Below are positions 50,913-59,690 of a stretch of 64,000 nucleotides of DNA, piece after piece. Numbering within the stretch: the stretch's first letter is position 1; each line of letters begins with the position of its first letter. Source of the DNA: JAZDEY01 sp043808325 [NCBI: Candidatus Eiseniibacteriota bacterium] (GTDB lineage Bacteria; Arandabacterota; Arandabacteria; Arandabacterales); NCBI GenBank assembly GCA_043808325.1, contig JAZDEY010000078.1:1-64000 (forward strand). The letters are read 5' to 3'. The notes under the pieces were generated by a model, which made no database searches, was not told the DNA's origin, and was given only the letters and a program-made list of their open reading frames with translations. A program made the position numbers and the translations under genes.

Positions 50913-52796
50913 ATGGAAAACGTGAAAACGTACGCGGCTCTTGCAGCAATCCTCGCGGTGTTCGTCTTTCATTCCATTTCACTCAATTTCACCCAGGATG
51001 ATGCCTTCATCTCGTACAGGTACGTCAGGAACTTGGTCGCGGGTCACGGCCTGGTCTTCAATCCCGGTGAAAGGGTCGAAGGCTATACCAACTTCATGTG
51101 GATCCTTTTGCTTGCAGTCTTCACGCGGCTTGGCCTGGACACCATTCTCGCGTCCAAGATTTTCGGAGTCACGTCCGGATGCATCGCTTTGGTTCTCCTC
51201 TATAAGATATCCAGACTGGTCTTGCGGACCCAGTACGTTCGGGCAGACAGCCCAGCGTCCACAAAGGCCCGGGGCTCTGAACCTCAGGGGTCGGTCGCCA
51301 GCTCCCACTGGCTCTTTGCCGCGATCCCACCCGCGATTCTTGCATCCAACGGCGCCTTCGCCTACTGGACGATCAGCGGCCTCGAGACCGCCTGTTTCGT
51401 TATGGCGGTCCTGCTCTCGGTATACTGCTACTTATCCCGCGGGCGGCTGATGATGGTCGCTGCGGCCCTGGCGACTCTTCTCCGCCCCGAAGGAGCGCTT
51501 GTCTTCGCGATTATCGTGGCGCACAGCTTTCTCACAAGAGAGAGGAGATTCAGGCATTGCTTGGTGCAGGTGCTTGGCTTCACCCTGCTGGTCACACCGC
51601 TCCTCGCTTTTCGAATTAGCTACTACCGCGACATCCTGCCGAATCCTTTCTATGCCAAGACAGGGCTCTCCTTGGGATATGTGAGGGCTGGGGTTACGTA
51701 TTTCTGGCTCTTTCTCAAGGCCTATGGTTTGTGGGGCGGACTCTTGCTGGTGCCGCTTCTTCTTTACCGCCGCCTTCGGCCGATGGAGAAGTTCATCCTG
51801 CTCTTCGTCTACATCTATAGTGCCTACGTGATCGTGGTCGGCGGGGATGTGCTCCGGGCTCACAGGTTCTTCCTGCCGATCTTGCCACCCGTCTACGTTC
51901 TCTTTGCGCTTGGCATCGCCCGCCTGCACTCCTGCCTGCGGATGCGCTCTAAGTACGCGGCCTCGGTGGGCGCGGCTGTCCTGGTCGCAGCCCTGTCGAT
52001 GATGACATTCCTTCTGCCTCGGGCGTCGATAAAGTCGGCCCGCGGAGCTGAGATCGCGCTTTATGACAAGATGGCAAAGCATGCGGAGGCTCTTACACAT
52101 TCCTTCGGCCGTGATTTCACTCTTGCGGCGAGCACGATCGGTGCAATTGGGTACCTCGCGGACGTTAAGGTGATCGACATGCTCGGCCTGACCGATCGGT
52201 ATATCGCCAAACATCCCGAGCGGATCCCCGGGATCTCTTCCGCCTGGAAGGAGAAGACCTTCAATACCCGGTATCTTCTCTCCAGGGACCCCGACGTCAT
52301 CCTTTTCTCTACGGGGATCAGGCCTAGCGCCCCGGCCGAGAAAGCGCTTTTCTTGTCATCCAAGTTCAGGCGGAACTACTACCCCTATTATTTTCCTGCG
52401 ATTCCAGGCACGGTGTACAAGAGGAAAGGGCACTTTCCGGGAGAGAACGTGATCTTCGCGGATGCGGCCTTCGTCGACCTCTATGCCGAGACCCTGTACC
52501 TGGGCCCGGTCCAGGGTGATCTGGAGAAGTGCATCGAGAAGCTCGGGGAGATCATCGTGATCGGCCCCAAGGACTTTGCCCGAGCCTATGAGTACACGGG
52601 CACCTGCTATTATCTCCTCGGGCGCATCCAGACGGCGGAGCAATTCGCCAGGAAAGCAATCTCTATGGATGATTATTGCGTTGAAGCCCACACCGTGCTC
52701 GAAAAGATCTATCTCGCCGAGGGCAACCGCGAAGCCGCGCTTCAAGAAAGGGAAAAGGTTCTCAAGTACAATCCTGAAAGGCTCGACAGCAGGTAG
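50913..52796 (+). CDS. GT-C type membrane glycosyltransferase-like protein with C-terminal TPR
   Basis: About 627 residues with about ten membrane helices in the first 420. The N-terminal FTQDDAFISYRYVRNLVAGH followed by GLVFNPGERVEGYTNFMW is a signature of lipid-linked sugar transferases of the AftB/ArnT-like GT-C group, with DD as the likely catalytic pair in the first periplasmic loop. The last about 90 residues hold TPR-like helices (YLGPVQGDLEKCIEKLGEII, YYLLGRIQTAEQFARKAI), on the periplasmic side or tail. Start ATG 50913 is preferred over a TTG at 50874 for better codons, but neither has a strong ribosome site. Single gene, convergent with the methyltransferase. Sugar donor and acceptor unknown. 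Confidence 0.82.
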   Translation: MENVKTYAALAAILAVFVFHSISLNFTQDDAFISYRYVRNLVAGHGLVFNPGERVEGYTNFMWILLLAVFTRLGLDTILASKIFGVTSGCIALVLLYKISRLVLRTQYVRADSPASTKARGSEPQGSVASSHWLFAAIPPAILASNGAFAYWTISGLETACFVMAVLLSVYCYLSRGRLMMVAAALATLLRPEGALVFAIIVAHSFLTRERRFRHCLVQVLGFTLLVTPLLAFRISYYRDILPNPFYAKTGLSLGYVRAGVTYFWLFLKAYGLWGGLLLVPLLLYRRLRPMEKFILLFVYIYSAYVIVVGGDVLRAHRFFLPILPPVYVLFALGIARLHSCLRMRSKYAASVGAAVLVAALSMMTFLLPRASIKSARGAEIALYDKMAKHAEALTHSFGRDFTLAASTIGAIGYLADVKVIDMLGLTDRYIAKHPERIPGISSAWKEKTFNTRYLLSRDPDVILFSTGIRPSAPAEKALFLSSKFRRNYYPYYFPAIPGTVYKRKGHFPGENVIFADAAFVDLYAETLYLGPVQGDLEKCIEKLGEIIVIGPKDFARAYEYTGTCYYLLGRIQTAEQFARKAISMDDYCVEAHTVLEKIYLAEGNREAALQEREKVLKYNPERLDSR

Positions 52797-52849
52797 CCGC
52801 AGATCTGCGAAACCGAGCCCTACCTTCTCCCCACATGATGAGATGTGCG

Positions 52850-54097
52850 TCACTTCGGCGGGGATTTCTTCCGCGACAACTCCTGAAACTCCGTCTTAAG
52901 CCTGTGATCGACGGAAGGATCGGCCGAAGCCAGCCCCGCTTTGATGAGATACCTGTTGACGAAGATTCGGTTCTTCAAGTAGACGTAGGCAGATATCGTG
53001 TCCTCGCCAGGCGCCTTTCCTCCATCGAACTTCAGAATTACACTCTTCCCCAAGACATACCTCCGCAGGTACGATAAAGCCTCCTCCTTTTTCTGCACTC
53101 GAACGCCCAGGAACCTGACCTCGGTGCCCGTGTTAAGCCGGATTGTGCTTTCATTTACTATCTCGGCAACCTTGTGGAGGTCGTCTGCCTCCGAATCAAA
53201 ATCCTTGGGATCCATTTTCGGCTGCGCATCTTGTATTCCCGGTACGTAATCGATTTCTGGATGCAGCCCCTCAACGGATTCCTGCCTCTCAATTTCAACG
53301 CCTTCATTGAGTCTGAGCAAGTCCTGTTGCATGCCAACCTTCTCCATTATGACTTCAAGGAACGCCTCATTGATCTCGTAGCCTATTGCATTCCTCTCGA
53401 GCTGCAGAGCCACTTTCAATGATGTTCCGCTGCCCAGAAAGGGATCAAGCACCGTGTCACCAACGAACGTGAACATCCTTATCAAGCGCCGCGGAAGCTC
53501 GTCTGGAAACATAGCTTCGTGGCCTACCTGCCTTGCTCCCCCAAAGTACCAGTGCCCGGAGAAGAATTCCTTCCACTCATCCGTGGAAAGTCTCGAGGTG
53601 CGCTTTACCTCCTCTCCCACCTTCTTGTTCTTTCCAGGCTTCTTGAAGATATGAATGAACTCGTAATCGATCTCGATAATACCATTGGGCGGGTGTGGAA
53701 ACGATCCCATCACCGTCGCGCCGCCGGTTGTATTCATCGTCGTTTTCTTCTGCCAGATGATCGAGCCCATGAAATCAAAGCCGATCTTTTCACACTGGGC
53801 GATGAACTCGGCATGAAGGGGGATTACCTTGTACCGTCCATAAATCGCCGATCTTGCAAACTGGTCGCCGATGTTGATACAGAGTCTGGCGCCTGGCCTG
53901 AGTATCCTGTGACATTCGGTCCAAACGTGGTAGAGGTCTACCAAGTACTCATGAAGAGTCTGCCCGAACCCAATCTGGCCGGGGGTCCCATAATCTTTGA
54001 TGTGCCAGTATGGAGGAGATGTCACAACCAGGTCAATGCTCTGGTCGCCGACCTTCTTCATCTTGCGACTATCGCCGACTACTATCTTACCCCACAT
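52850..54097 (-). CDS. DNA methyltransferase (beta class, N4-cytosine/N6-adenine) fused to a nuclease-like OB domain
   Basis: A 415-residue protein. Residues 1-about 255 are a beta-class DNA methyltransferase: motif IV VVTSPPYW near 28-35 precedes motif I VLDPFLGSGTSLKVA near 210, followed by RNAIGYEINEAFLEV. TSPPYW favours N4-cytosine methylation. A charged linker follows, then residues about 320-405 resemble a staphylococcal nuclease (SNase) OB fold: VRFLGVRV...GKSVILKFDGG...ISAYVYLKNRIFVNRYLIKAGLA. The catalytic Asp, Glu and Arg of SNase are not visible, so this domain is probably a DNA-binding or dead nuclease domain. ATG 54097 follows GGAAGGTGCG. No restriction endonuclease lies beside it, so it looks orphan; recognition site unknown. 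Confidence 0.85.
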   Translation of the reverse strand: MWGKIVVGDSRKMKKVGDQSIDLVVTSPPYWHIKDYGTPGQIGFGQTLHEYLVDLYHVWTECHRILRPGARLCINIGDQFARSAIYGRYKVIPLHAEFIAQCEKIGFDFMGSIIWQKKTTMNTTGGATVMGSFPHPPNGIIEIDYEFIHIFKKPGKNKKVGEEVKRTSRLSTDEWKEFFSGHWYFGGARQVGHEAMFPDELPRRLIRMFTFVGDTVLDPFLGSGTSLKVALQLERNAIGYEINEAFLEVIMEKVGMQQDLLRLNEGVEIERQESVEGLHPEIDYVPGIQDAQPKMDPKDFDSEADDLHKVAEIVNESTIRLNTGTEVRFLGVRVQKKEEALSYLRRYVLGKSVILKFDGGKAPGEDTISAYVYLKNRIFVNRYLIKAGLASADPSVDHRLKTEFQELSRKKSPPK

Positions 54098-54222
54098 ACA
54101 CGCACCTTCCATCTGCACCAGATCATACTACGCAACGCGATTTACCAGAATGCTTTTCCACTTGTATGAGAAGAGACACGGAAGAGGCCACAGAACGGAG
54201 CAACAATCGAGGGTCCCGCCAG

Positions 54223-55539
54223 CTATCCCCGAATCGCCCATTTCACGATGTTGCCGAGATTCGCGGACTTGCCCTGCATCAGGATGCCCACGCGGAAGAT
54301 CCGGCTTCCGGCCCACACGCTCAGGACAGCAAATGCTAGCACCCCGACCGCTCCCACCCAGGGCTGCCAGGCCGGAATGGCGACAGGGGTGCCCATTCGG
54401 AGCATCATCAGCATCGGTGTGAAAAGCGGGAAGAGCGAGAGTCCCGTGGAGAAAGTGCTGAGGGGCTCTCTCATCAGCGGAACCATGACGAACATCGGGA
54501 GAATCACCGGAAACATAGCCGGCATCATTAGGGACTGCGCATCCCGCGCATCATTGCAGGTCGAGCCGAGCGAAGCAAGCATCGCGCCGAACATCAGGAT
54601 CGCCAGAACCATATAGGCGAAGAACCAGGGCAGAATGTGGTATGGGATGTAGTCCGCGAGCCCCATCTTTCCGACCGATATGGCCCCCCCGGCAACATAG
54701 ACAAGAGAGGCCGTCAGCGATACACCGACACCTCCAAGCACTTTGCCCATCATAAACTCAAACGGTCTCACCGATCCGAGCAAGACTTCGGCAATCCGTT
54801 GAGATTTCTCTTCCATCACCGAATTGAGAAGGGGCACAGCCCCCATCATGATCATCATGAACATCAGCATCTGCATGATGAAGGGAATAGCGACAGCCCG
54901 CGCCTCACTGCTGCGTTTGGCCTCCTTGATCTGGCCGGTCTCGGCATCGACCGAGACCAGATCCAGTCCCTCCACGGGGAGCCAGATCATCATATCCTTG
55001 ACTGCATCCTGGTCGATCCCGTACTTGGCCATCCGCAGGTTCCGGAGATGATTATTGAGGGGCGAAATCATCCAACCCCGTACATCGTCCACCACCGCGT
55101 TTTCGGCATGATAGGCAATCCTGGCAGAGGTTGAATCCTGGCCCGGCTTGAGCACATCGGGGCCGACATCGAGGAAGGCGTGGAGATCCCGGCTGCGCAC
55201 GCGGTCCGAGAGCATAAGCCGCTGCCGATCGAGATTGCCCTCGTCAGGCTCGATCGCCTCTACGATGTAAGCCGGTTTGATCTTCTTGCCGGAGGCCTTG
55301 TCATAGACCTCGGTCTTGTTGCGTTCCTCAGCTGCTTTGGCCAGAGCCTCGGCCACTACACCCGAGCGATCGATCACCGCTATCTTCTTGTCGGTAGTGT
55401 CGACACGGTTCTGCGTAAGCAGCATCACGATCGCGCTGCCGCCCATAAAGATGGGCATGATCAGAAGGCCGATGATGAAGGCCCTGGTTCTCACGGCCGC
55501 CAGATACTCGCGCCTGGCCACTTTGAGGATCTTAAGCAT
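54223..55539 (-). CDS. ABC-2 type permease (NatB-like)
   Basis: A 438-residue ABC transporter permease, start ATG 55539 (MLKILKVARREYLAAVRT). One N-terminal helix, a long extracytoplasmic loop of about 170 residues, then a helical block from about 245 with NSVMEEKSQRIAEVLLGSVRP, the motif of NatB/YhaP family exporters. It overlaps the ATPase stop by 8 bp, so the two form one transporter. Na+ or drug/peptide efflux is the family role; no substrate evidence. Confidence 0.9.
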   Translation of the reverse strand: MLKILKVARREYLAAVRTRAFIIGLLIMPIFMGGSAIVMLLTQNRVDTTDKKIAVIDRSGVVAEALAKAAEERNKTEVYDKASGKKIKPAYIVEAIEPDEGNLDRQRLMLSDRVRSRDLHAFLDVGPDVLKPGQDSTSARIAYHAENAVVDDVRGWMISPLNNHLRNLRMAKYGIDQDAVKDMMIWLPVEGLDLVSVDAETGQIKEAKRSSEARAVAIPFIMQMLMFMMIMMGAVPLLNSVMEEKSQRIAEVLLGSVRPFEFMMGKVLGGVGVSLTASLVYVAGGAISVGKMGLADYIPYHILPWFFAYMVLAILMFGAMLASLGSTCNDARDAQSLMMPAMFPVILPMFVMVPLMREPLSTFSTGLSLFPLFTPMLMMLRMGTPVAIPAWQPWVGAVGVLAFAVLSVWAGSRIFRVGILMQGKSANLGNIVKWAIRG

Positions 55540-56494
55540 CGCTTGCCCGCCCCCGGGATGCCGCTCCGGCCTCGCGTCCGGCGTCCTTGGCCGCCGCCTC
55601 CCTTGCCTCGGGCCCGGCAATCCGGATGAAGATATCGTGGAGTGAGGGTTTGGCGACTTCAAAGCTGTTCACGCAAGTCCTCGCCATGACCGTTGCCAGA
55701 ATCTCCTGCGGATCGCAGGTGCGAGTCATTCGCAATTCCTGCATACGGCCGAAATCGCTGATCTTCTCAATGCCCTTGAGATCGTCGAGCATCGCGCGGC
55801 CACCCTCGCAACTAAGGCGGAGCGTGTCGTTGCCGTACTGCTCTTGAATCGATGCAAGCGTCCCATCCAGTACCTTCTTGCCCTTGAAGATCATAAAGAT
55901 GAAGTCACACATCCGCTCGGCAACGTTCATGTCGTGGGTGCTCAGGATCACGGTGGTGCCCTCGGCCTGGAGCTCCAGCACCGCCGACCTTATGACGTCG
56001 GCATTGACGGGATCCAGCCCCGTGAAGGGCTCATCAAGAATCAGCAGTTCGGGCTTGGCAACCACGGCGGCTATGAACTGGACCTTCTGGGCCATCCCCT
56101 TGCTCAAGGTCTCGACCTTCTTGCCGGCCCAGGCCGCCAGGTCGAGTTTCTCCAACCACTGGTCCACTTCCCGGGTGAGATTGCCGCCGCCTTTGAGCTC
56201 ACCGTAGAAGCGCAGGACATCACGCACCTTCATCTTCTTGTAGAGGCCGCGTTCCTCTGGCAGATAGCCGACTCCATCCGGCGAGGATGAATCGACCTGC
56301 TTGCCGAAGATGCGGATCGCACCCGAATCCGGGTAGAAGATATTCATGATCATGCGGAGCGTGGTGGTCTTGCCGGAGCCGTTAGGACCGATGAATCCGT
56401 AGACGCTGCCCCTGGGTACCTTAAGCGACAGGTCATCAACCGCCCTGAGCCCGCCGAAGGTCTTGGTGACGTGGTCTATCTCAACAGCGTTGAT
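55532..56494 (-). CDS. ABC transporter ATPase (NatA-like) without a canonical start codon
   Basis: About 320 residues. The frame carries INAVEIDHVTKTFGG, then Walker A GPNGSGKTTTLRM, signature TLSKGMAQKVQF, Walker B LLILDEPFTGLD and H-loop LSTHDMNVAERM, so it is a full ATPase. No in-frame ATG, GTG or TTG exists between the last stop (near 56555) and Walker A. ATC at 56494 is preceded by AGGGAG and six bases and gives the expected N-terminus; another ATC at 56512 follows AAGGGG. Using the ATG at 56353 would remove Walker A. Either a rare ATC start is used or one base is misread. Partner permease overlaps at the 3' end. Confidence 0.85.
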   Translation of the reverse strand: MNAVEIDHVTKTFGGLRAVDDLSLKVPRGSVYGFIGPNGSGKTTTLRMIMNIFYPDSGAIRIFGKQVDSSSPDGVGYLPEERGLYKKMKVRDVLRFYGELKGGGNLTREVDQWLEKLDLAAWAGKKVETLSKGMAQKVQFIAAVVAKPELLILDEPFTGLDPVNADVIRSAVLELQAEGTTVILSTHDMNVAERMCDFIFMIFKGKKVLDGTLASIQEQYGNDTLRLSCEGGRAMLDDLKGIEKISDFGRMQELRMTRTCDPQEILATVMARTCVNSFEVAKPSLHDIFIRIAGPEAREAAAKDAGREAGAASRGRASDA

Positions 56495-56623
56495 CGTGGA
56501 CTCCCTGTTGATGGTAGACCCCTTTCTCCGAGACTGGCCCCTGCCAGGAAAGCGAGCCTAATCCAGGGCCCACGCTGGCAACTTAGATGGCGCTAGGCGA
56601 CCAATATCCTAAAGCGCCCCATA

Positions 56624-56652
56624 TTGTTATGCAAACACGGCCCTCTTGTCAA
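56624..56652 (-). promoter_or_regulatory. Promoter for the NatAB-like operon
   Basis: Minus strand TTGACA (perfect -35, at 56647-56652), 17-bp spacer, TAACAA (56624-56629). It lies about 125 bp upstream of the ATC start, showing that the transcript covers the region where no ordinary start exists. Confidence 0.45.
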
Positions 56653-56781
56653 CGGTTGAGTTCCTGCTCGCGAAGGTCAATGAGCTGCGCGAGAGGTTTT
56701 CGGTTCTGGCTGTGGAAGCCAAGGATAGCTACCGGCTCTCGGGGCAAGTGAGCACCGCGGGCACCACAAGACAACGTGGCC

Positions 56782-57888
56782 TCACGGCGCCAGGAACTTC
56801 CCGTTGCGCTGGATAGATTTGCCGTCGCCGTAGATGGTGAAGCCCTTGCGGGTATCGCAGACCATGTCCCAGTGGATCGCCGACCGGTTCTTGCCGTGTG
56901 ATTCGCGCAGCGAGTCTCCAACGGCTATGTGCATCGTCCCGCCGATCTTCTCATCGAAGAGGGTGTTCTTGGTGAAGCGCGTGATCGAGTAGTTGGTGCC
57001 GAATGAGAGCTCGCCTACGCGCCTTGCTCCCGAATCGGTGCTGAGGACCGCCTGGAGGAGATCGTCCCCCTTATCGGCCGATGCCTTGACCACAACGCCT
57101 TTCTTAAAGGTAAGCCCGACGTTGGTGATCTCGCGTCCGGCGTAGACAGCCGGGAAAGTATACCGGATATGCCCCTCAGCGGAGTTCTCAATCGGGCTGG
57201 TGAAGATCTCACCGTCGGGGAAGTTGAGCTGTCCGTCGCAGTTGACCCAGGGCCTGCCTTCCACTCGGAAGGCGAGATCGGTATCCGCTCCCACGATCCG
57301 TATGGTCTTGAGCGTCCCCAAGAACTTTGCCAACCTGGCCTGCCGGCGTGAGACCTCCCCCCATGCCGCCACCGGGTCGGGCTTCGCCAGCATCCCGGCG
57401 CCGTAAACGAAATCCTCATAGTCCACGAGCGCCATCTCGGCATCCTGGGCAGACGATTGGGTCGGAAATTGGGTCAGACACCAGCTCGCGAGCCCTTTGG
57501 CGGTACGGTCGTGAAGCACGCGGGAAATCTTCTCCATTGATTTCTGCGTCGCCGAGATCTTCTTGGGATCGACACCGGTCAGTTCTTTGGTGTTCCAGTC
57601 ACCCCGGACGAAAAGAATCTTGTCCGCCTTCGTGAAGACGGCCCTATCCGTCGGGGAGACAAACTCGATCTGGTCATTGCTGGCACGCTTGAGGAAAAGG
57701 TGTCTTGCCCCGGGAATCCTGACATTCAGGGTCGGGTGCCCACCCGCTGCGAGCACCTCCCCGAGGGCGGCCCGAAGTAGATCCCGTGCAATGTCGGGAC
57801 CATCTATTTGAACCCACTCCCCCTTCTTAACGCCCAGACTGTAACGAACTAGAACTTGCGCCAGCTTGGTCACACGCGGATCGGCCAT
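56782..57888 (-). CDS. M29 family aminopeptidase (aminopeptidase T/AmpS-like)
   Basis: A 368-residue cytoplasmic metallo-aminopeptidase of the M29 family. N-terminal GVKKGEWVQIDGPDIARDLLRAAL, then the metal-ligand region: EGHIRYTFPAVYAGREITNVGL, VGELSFGTNYSITRFTKNTLFDEK, MHIAVGD and SAIHWDMVCD provide the usual Glu, Glu, His, Tyr/Asp ligands. These enzymes remove N-terminal residues using two divalent metals. ATG 57888 follows GGAGGTGTGAC. Gene stands alone on the minus strand between NatA and the DDAH-like gene. Confidence 0.9.
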   Translation of the reverse strand: MADPRVTKLAQVLVRYSLGVKKGEWVQIDGPDIARDLLRAALGEVLAAGGHPTLNVRIPGARHLFLKRASNDQIEFVSPTDRAVFTKADKILFVRGDWNTKELTGVDPKKISATQKSMEKISRVLHDRTAKGLASWCLTQFPTQSSAQDAEMALVDYEDFVYGAGMLAKPDPVAAWGEVSRRQARLAKFLGTLKTIRIVGADTDLAFRVEGRPWVNCDGQLNFPDGEIFTSPIENSAEGHIRYTFPAVYAGREITNVGLTFKKGVVVKASADKGDDLLQAVLSTDSGARRVGELSFGTNYSITRFTKNTLFDEKIGGTMHIAVGDSLRESHGKNRSAIHWDMVCDTRKGFTIYGDGKSIQRNGKFLAP

Positions 57889-58026
57889 GTCACACCTCCA
57901 TTGGGGTCATGCCTGCAAGGCTGTGAATTCATATGTATCAGTCCCTTCATCATTTCAGATCGCACAGGGACGATTGTTGGATTGTACAACTTCGAGCCGC
58001 CGGTGTTAACAAAAATGATGGGTGCT

Positions 58027-58806
58027 TCAGTCGAGTCCCTCCGGGACAATCAGGCTACAACAGGTGACTCCACCCTCGGCCTTAGCCAATTCCGACATGT
58101 CAACTGTTCGCACGGATATCCCGCGGGCCTCCAGGCGCTCGCGGGTCGCCGGATGGTGAGCGGGATAGACTACGACTTTCCCGATGAGGAGGGCATTGGC
58201 CCCGTTGGGCTCATCGGCTGCAACCTCGATCAAGCGCATATCCTCGAACTGTCCCGCGTAGGCCCATTTAGGATTGATCAGCAAGGTATCTTCGGCCACC
58301 AGCCCCACCGCGGACTTGAGGTGCAGGGCCCCCACGACCGGCACGCCCTCCACCTTGTAGCCAAAGGGCGTGAGCAGGCTCCGCATCTGCGCGAAGCCCC
58401 CCTGGTTGGTTCTCCTGGAAATGCCGACAAAGACCATCTTCCCGGCCACCAGGACGTCTCCCCCATCGAGAGTGCCCGGCAGCTGAATGTGCGAAATTCT
58501 GCGATAGCCCGCCAGGATTTCAGCTACCGCCTGAGTCTCCGCCCGCCGCGAGCGCGCCCCAGGCCGGGCGATCACGGCAAGCTCATCGATCACCACCGCC
58601 GTATCCTCGACGAACACCGAATCCGGCAACCGGGGTTCTGCCGCAAGGCGAATGATCTCGCAGCCGAGCCCCGCAAGGCACTCCTCATACTGGCGGTGCT
58701 GGGTCCGGGCGCGGTCAAGATCGATTGCCTGACGAGCAAGGTAAGTCAGCTCGCAATTCCCAATGCTTGGGCTGACCTCTCGCGTAACAGCTTTAAGTGC
58801 GGTCAT
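58027..58806 (-). CDS. Dimethylarginine dimethylaminohydrolase/arginine deiminase-like amidinohydrolase
   Basis: A 259-residue guanidino-modifying enzyme of the DDAH family. Catalytic positions visible: SVFVEDTAVV (Glu-Asp), LDGGDVLVAGK (Asp), the His in VGALHLKSAVG, and the nucleophilic Cys near the end in GGVTCCSLIV. It hydrolyses methylated arginine or a related guanidine to citrulline-like product and an amine. Start ATG 58806 with AGGAG 11 bases upstream; longer in-frame starts would run into the divergent ferredoxin promoter. The normal length (250-260) favours this start. Cytoplasmic; physiological substrate uncertain. Confidence 0.9.
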   Translation of the reverse strand: MTALKAVTREVSPSIGNCELTYLARQAIDLDRARTQHRQYEECLAGLGCEIIRLAAEPRLPDSVFVEDTAVVIDELAVIARPGARSRRAETQAVAEILAGYRRISHIQLPGTLDGGDVLVAGKMVFVGISRRTNQGGFAQMRSLLTPFGYKVEGVPVVGALHLKSAVGLVAEDTLLINPKWAYAGQFEDMRLIEVAADEPNGANALLIGKVVVYPAHHPATRERLEARGISVRTVDMSELAKAEGGVTCCSLIVPEGLD

Positions 58807-58957
58807 CGGTACCGGGCTCCTACGCAGGTGCATGCATTCATCACTGCCTGAACCCACCAGTGCTTGCACCACGGAATATGGCCCAACCCCTACGAAAATT
58901 CTATCAAATTCTCCTTGGTTTATTCCGGGCCGCGGGCTATGCTCTAAGAAGCTCACC

Positions 58958-59167
58958 ATGCTCGAGGGGTTCAGGGGCAAAATCACGGCGGATGCCGCTA
59001 AGTGTATCGGTTGCAAGCTATGCATGCGGGACTGCCCGAGCGACGCCATCCACATCAATAAAGTCGAGGAGAAGCGCTTCGAGATCGAGATCGACCTCGA
59101 TAAGAAGAAGTTCAAGACCATCTACCAAAATGCCGGACCTACGGAAGATACTCCAAAAGAGCCTTAG
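58958..59167 (+). CDS. Short 4Fe-4S ferredoxin-like protein, hydrogenase-associated, second cluster lost
   Basis: A 69-residue protein with one complete 4Fe-4S motif, CIGCKLCMRDCPSDAI at about residues 16-31, after FRGKITADAAK. In related hydrogenase and NuoI-like ferredoxins a second motif (DLDRCIYCAQC...) follows; here the aligned stretch reads IDLDKKKFKT, with no Cys. Upstream in another frame (about 58880-58945), RKFYQILLGLFRAAGYALRS resembles the N-terminal helix of such subunits, so the gene could be a frame-shifted, degenerate copy. It overlaps the start of the maturation protease gene by 38 bp. No clear ribosome site precedes ATG 58958. Possibly a decayed gene; function doubtful. Confidence 0.6.
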   Translation: MLEGFRGKITADAAKCIGCKLCMRDCPSDAIHINKVEEKRFEIEIDLDKKKFKTIYQNAGPTEDTPKEP

Positions 59168-59690
59168 CGGTGCCGAGCGGATCGCCTTGCTGGCGGTTGG
59201 CTCCGACCTCCGGGGTGACGACGCTGCCGGCCTACTGGTCGCCGAATCCCTGGAGCAGCTCCGCGGGCGGCACGGGCGCACGTCCCGGTTCAGGATCTTT
59301 TTGGGAGAGACGGCCCCGGAAAACCTGACGGGTGCGATCCGGGAATTCGCTCCTACCCATATCATCGTGATCGATTCGGCCGATGCGGGCAAGAAGGCCG
59401 GAACCATCTTCGCGATCGACCCCAAGGAGGTCGGCGGCATCTCCTTCTCGACCCACCAGCTGCCTCTATCGCTTATGATCCAGTACCTGCAGGAATCCAT
59501 CACGTGCTCGGTCTCGATCATCGGCATTCAGCCCAAGAGCCTCGGTTTCGGCGCCCCCGTGTCCCAGGAGATCCGTAAGGCGGTCGCCCAGGTGGCTGCC
59601 GATATGGACGCCGTGATCCAGCAGATATTGGGCGGGAAACCCACCCGAACAAAGAAGCCTGCCCGGAAGCGGGGACCCGCGAGGACTTAG
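59130..59690 (+). CDS. NiFe-hydrogenase maturation protease (HycI/HyaD family)
   Basis: A 186-residue M52-type endopeptidase, which cleaves the C-terminal tail from a NiFe-hydrogenase large subunit. Motifs: LAVGSDLRGDDAAGLLVAE (metal-binding Asp in the GxDxxGDD core), IVIDSADAGKKAGT and STHQLPLSLMIQYL; HycI-like GIQPKSLGFG near the end. The last about 15 residues are Lys/Arg/Pro-rich. Start ATG 59130 overlaps the ferredoxin end. No hydrogenase subunit is in the window, so the target must be elsewhere or lost. Confidence 0.88.
   Translation: MPDLRKILQKSLSGAERIALLAVGSDLRGDDAAGLLVAESLEQLRGRHGRTSRFRIFLGETAPENLTGAIREFAPTHIIVIDSADAGKKAGTIFAIDPKEVGGISFSTHQLPLSLMIQYLQESITCSVSIIGIQPKSLGFGAPVSQEIRKAVAQVAADMDAVIQQILGGKPTRTKKPARKRGPART

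Noticed and set aside
52796-52850. Restriction-modification system next to the methyltransferase
   Set aside because: The neighbours are a glycosyltransferase and an ABC exporter; no endonuclease-like gene is present.
56353-56355. ATG at 56353 as start of the NatA-like ATPase
   Set aside because: It would remove Walker A; the frame upstream carries the full N-terminal ATPase sequence.
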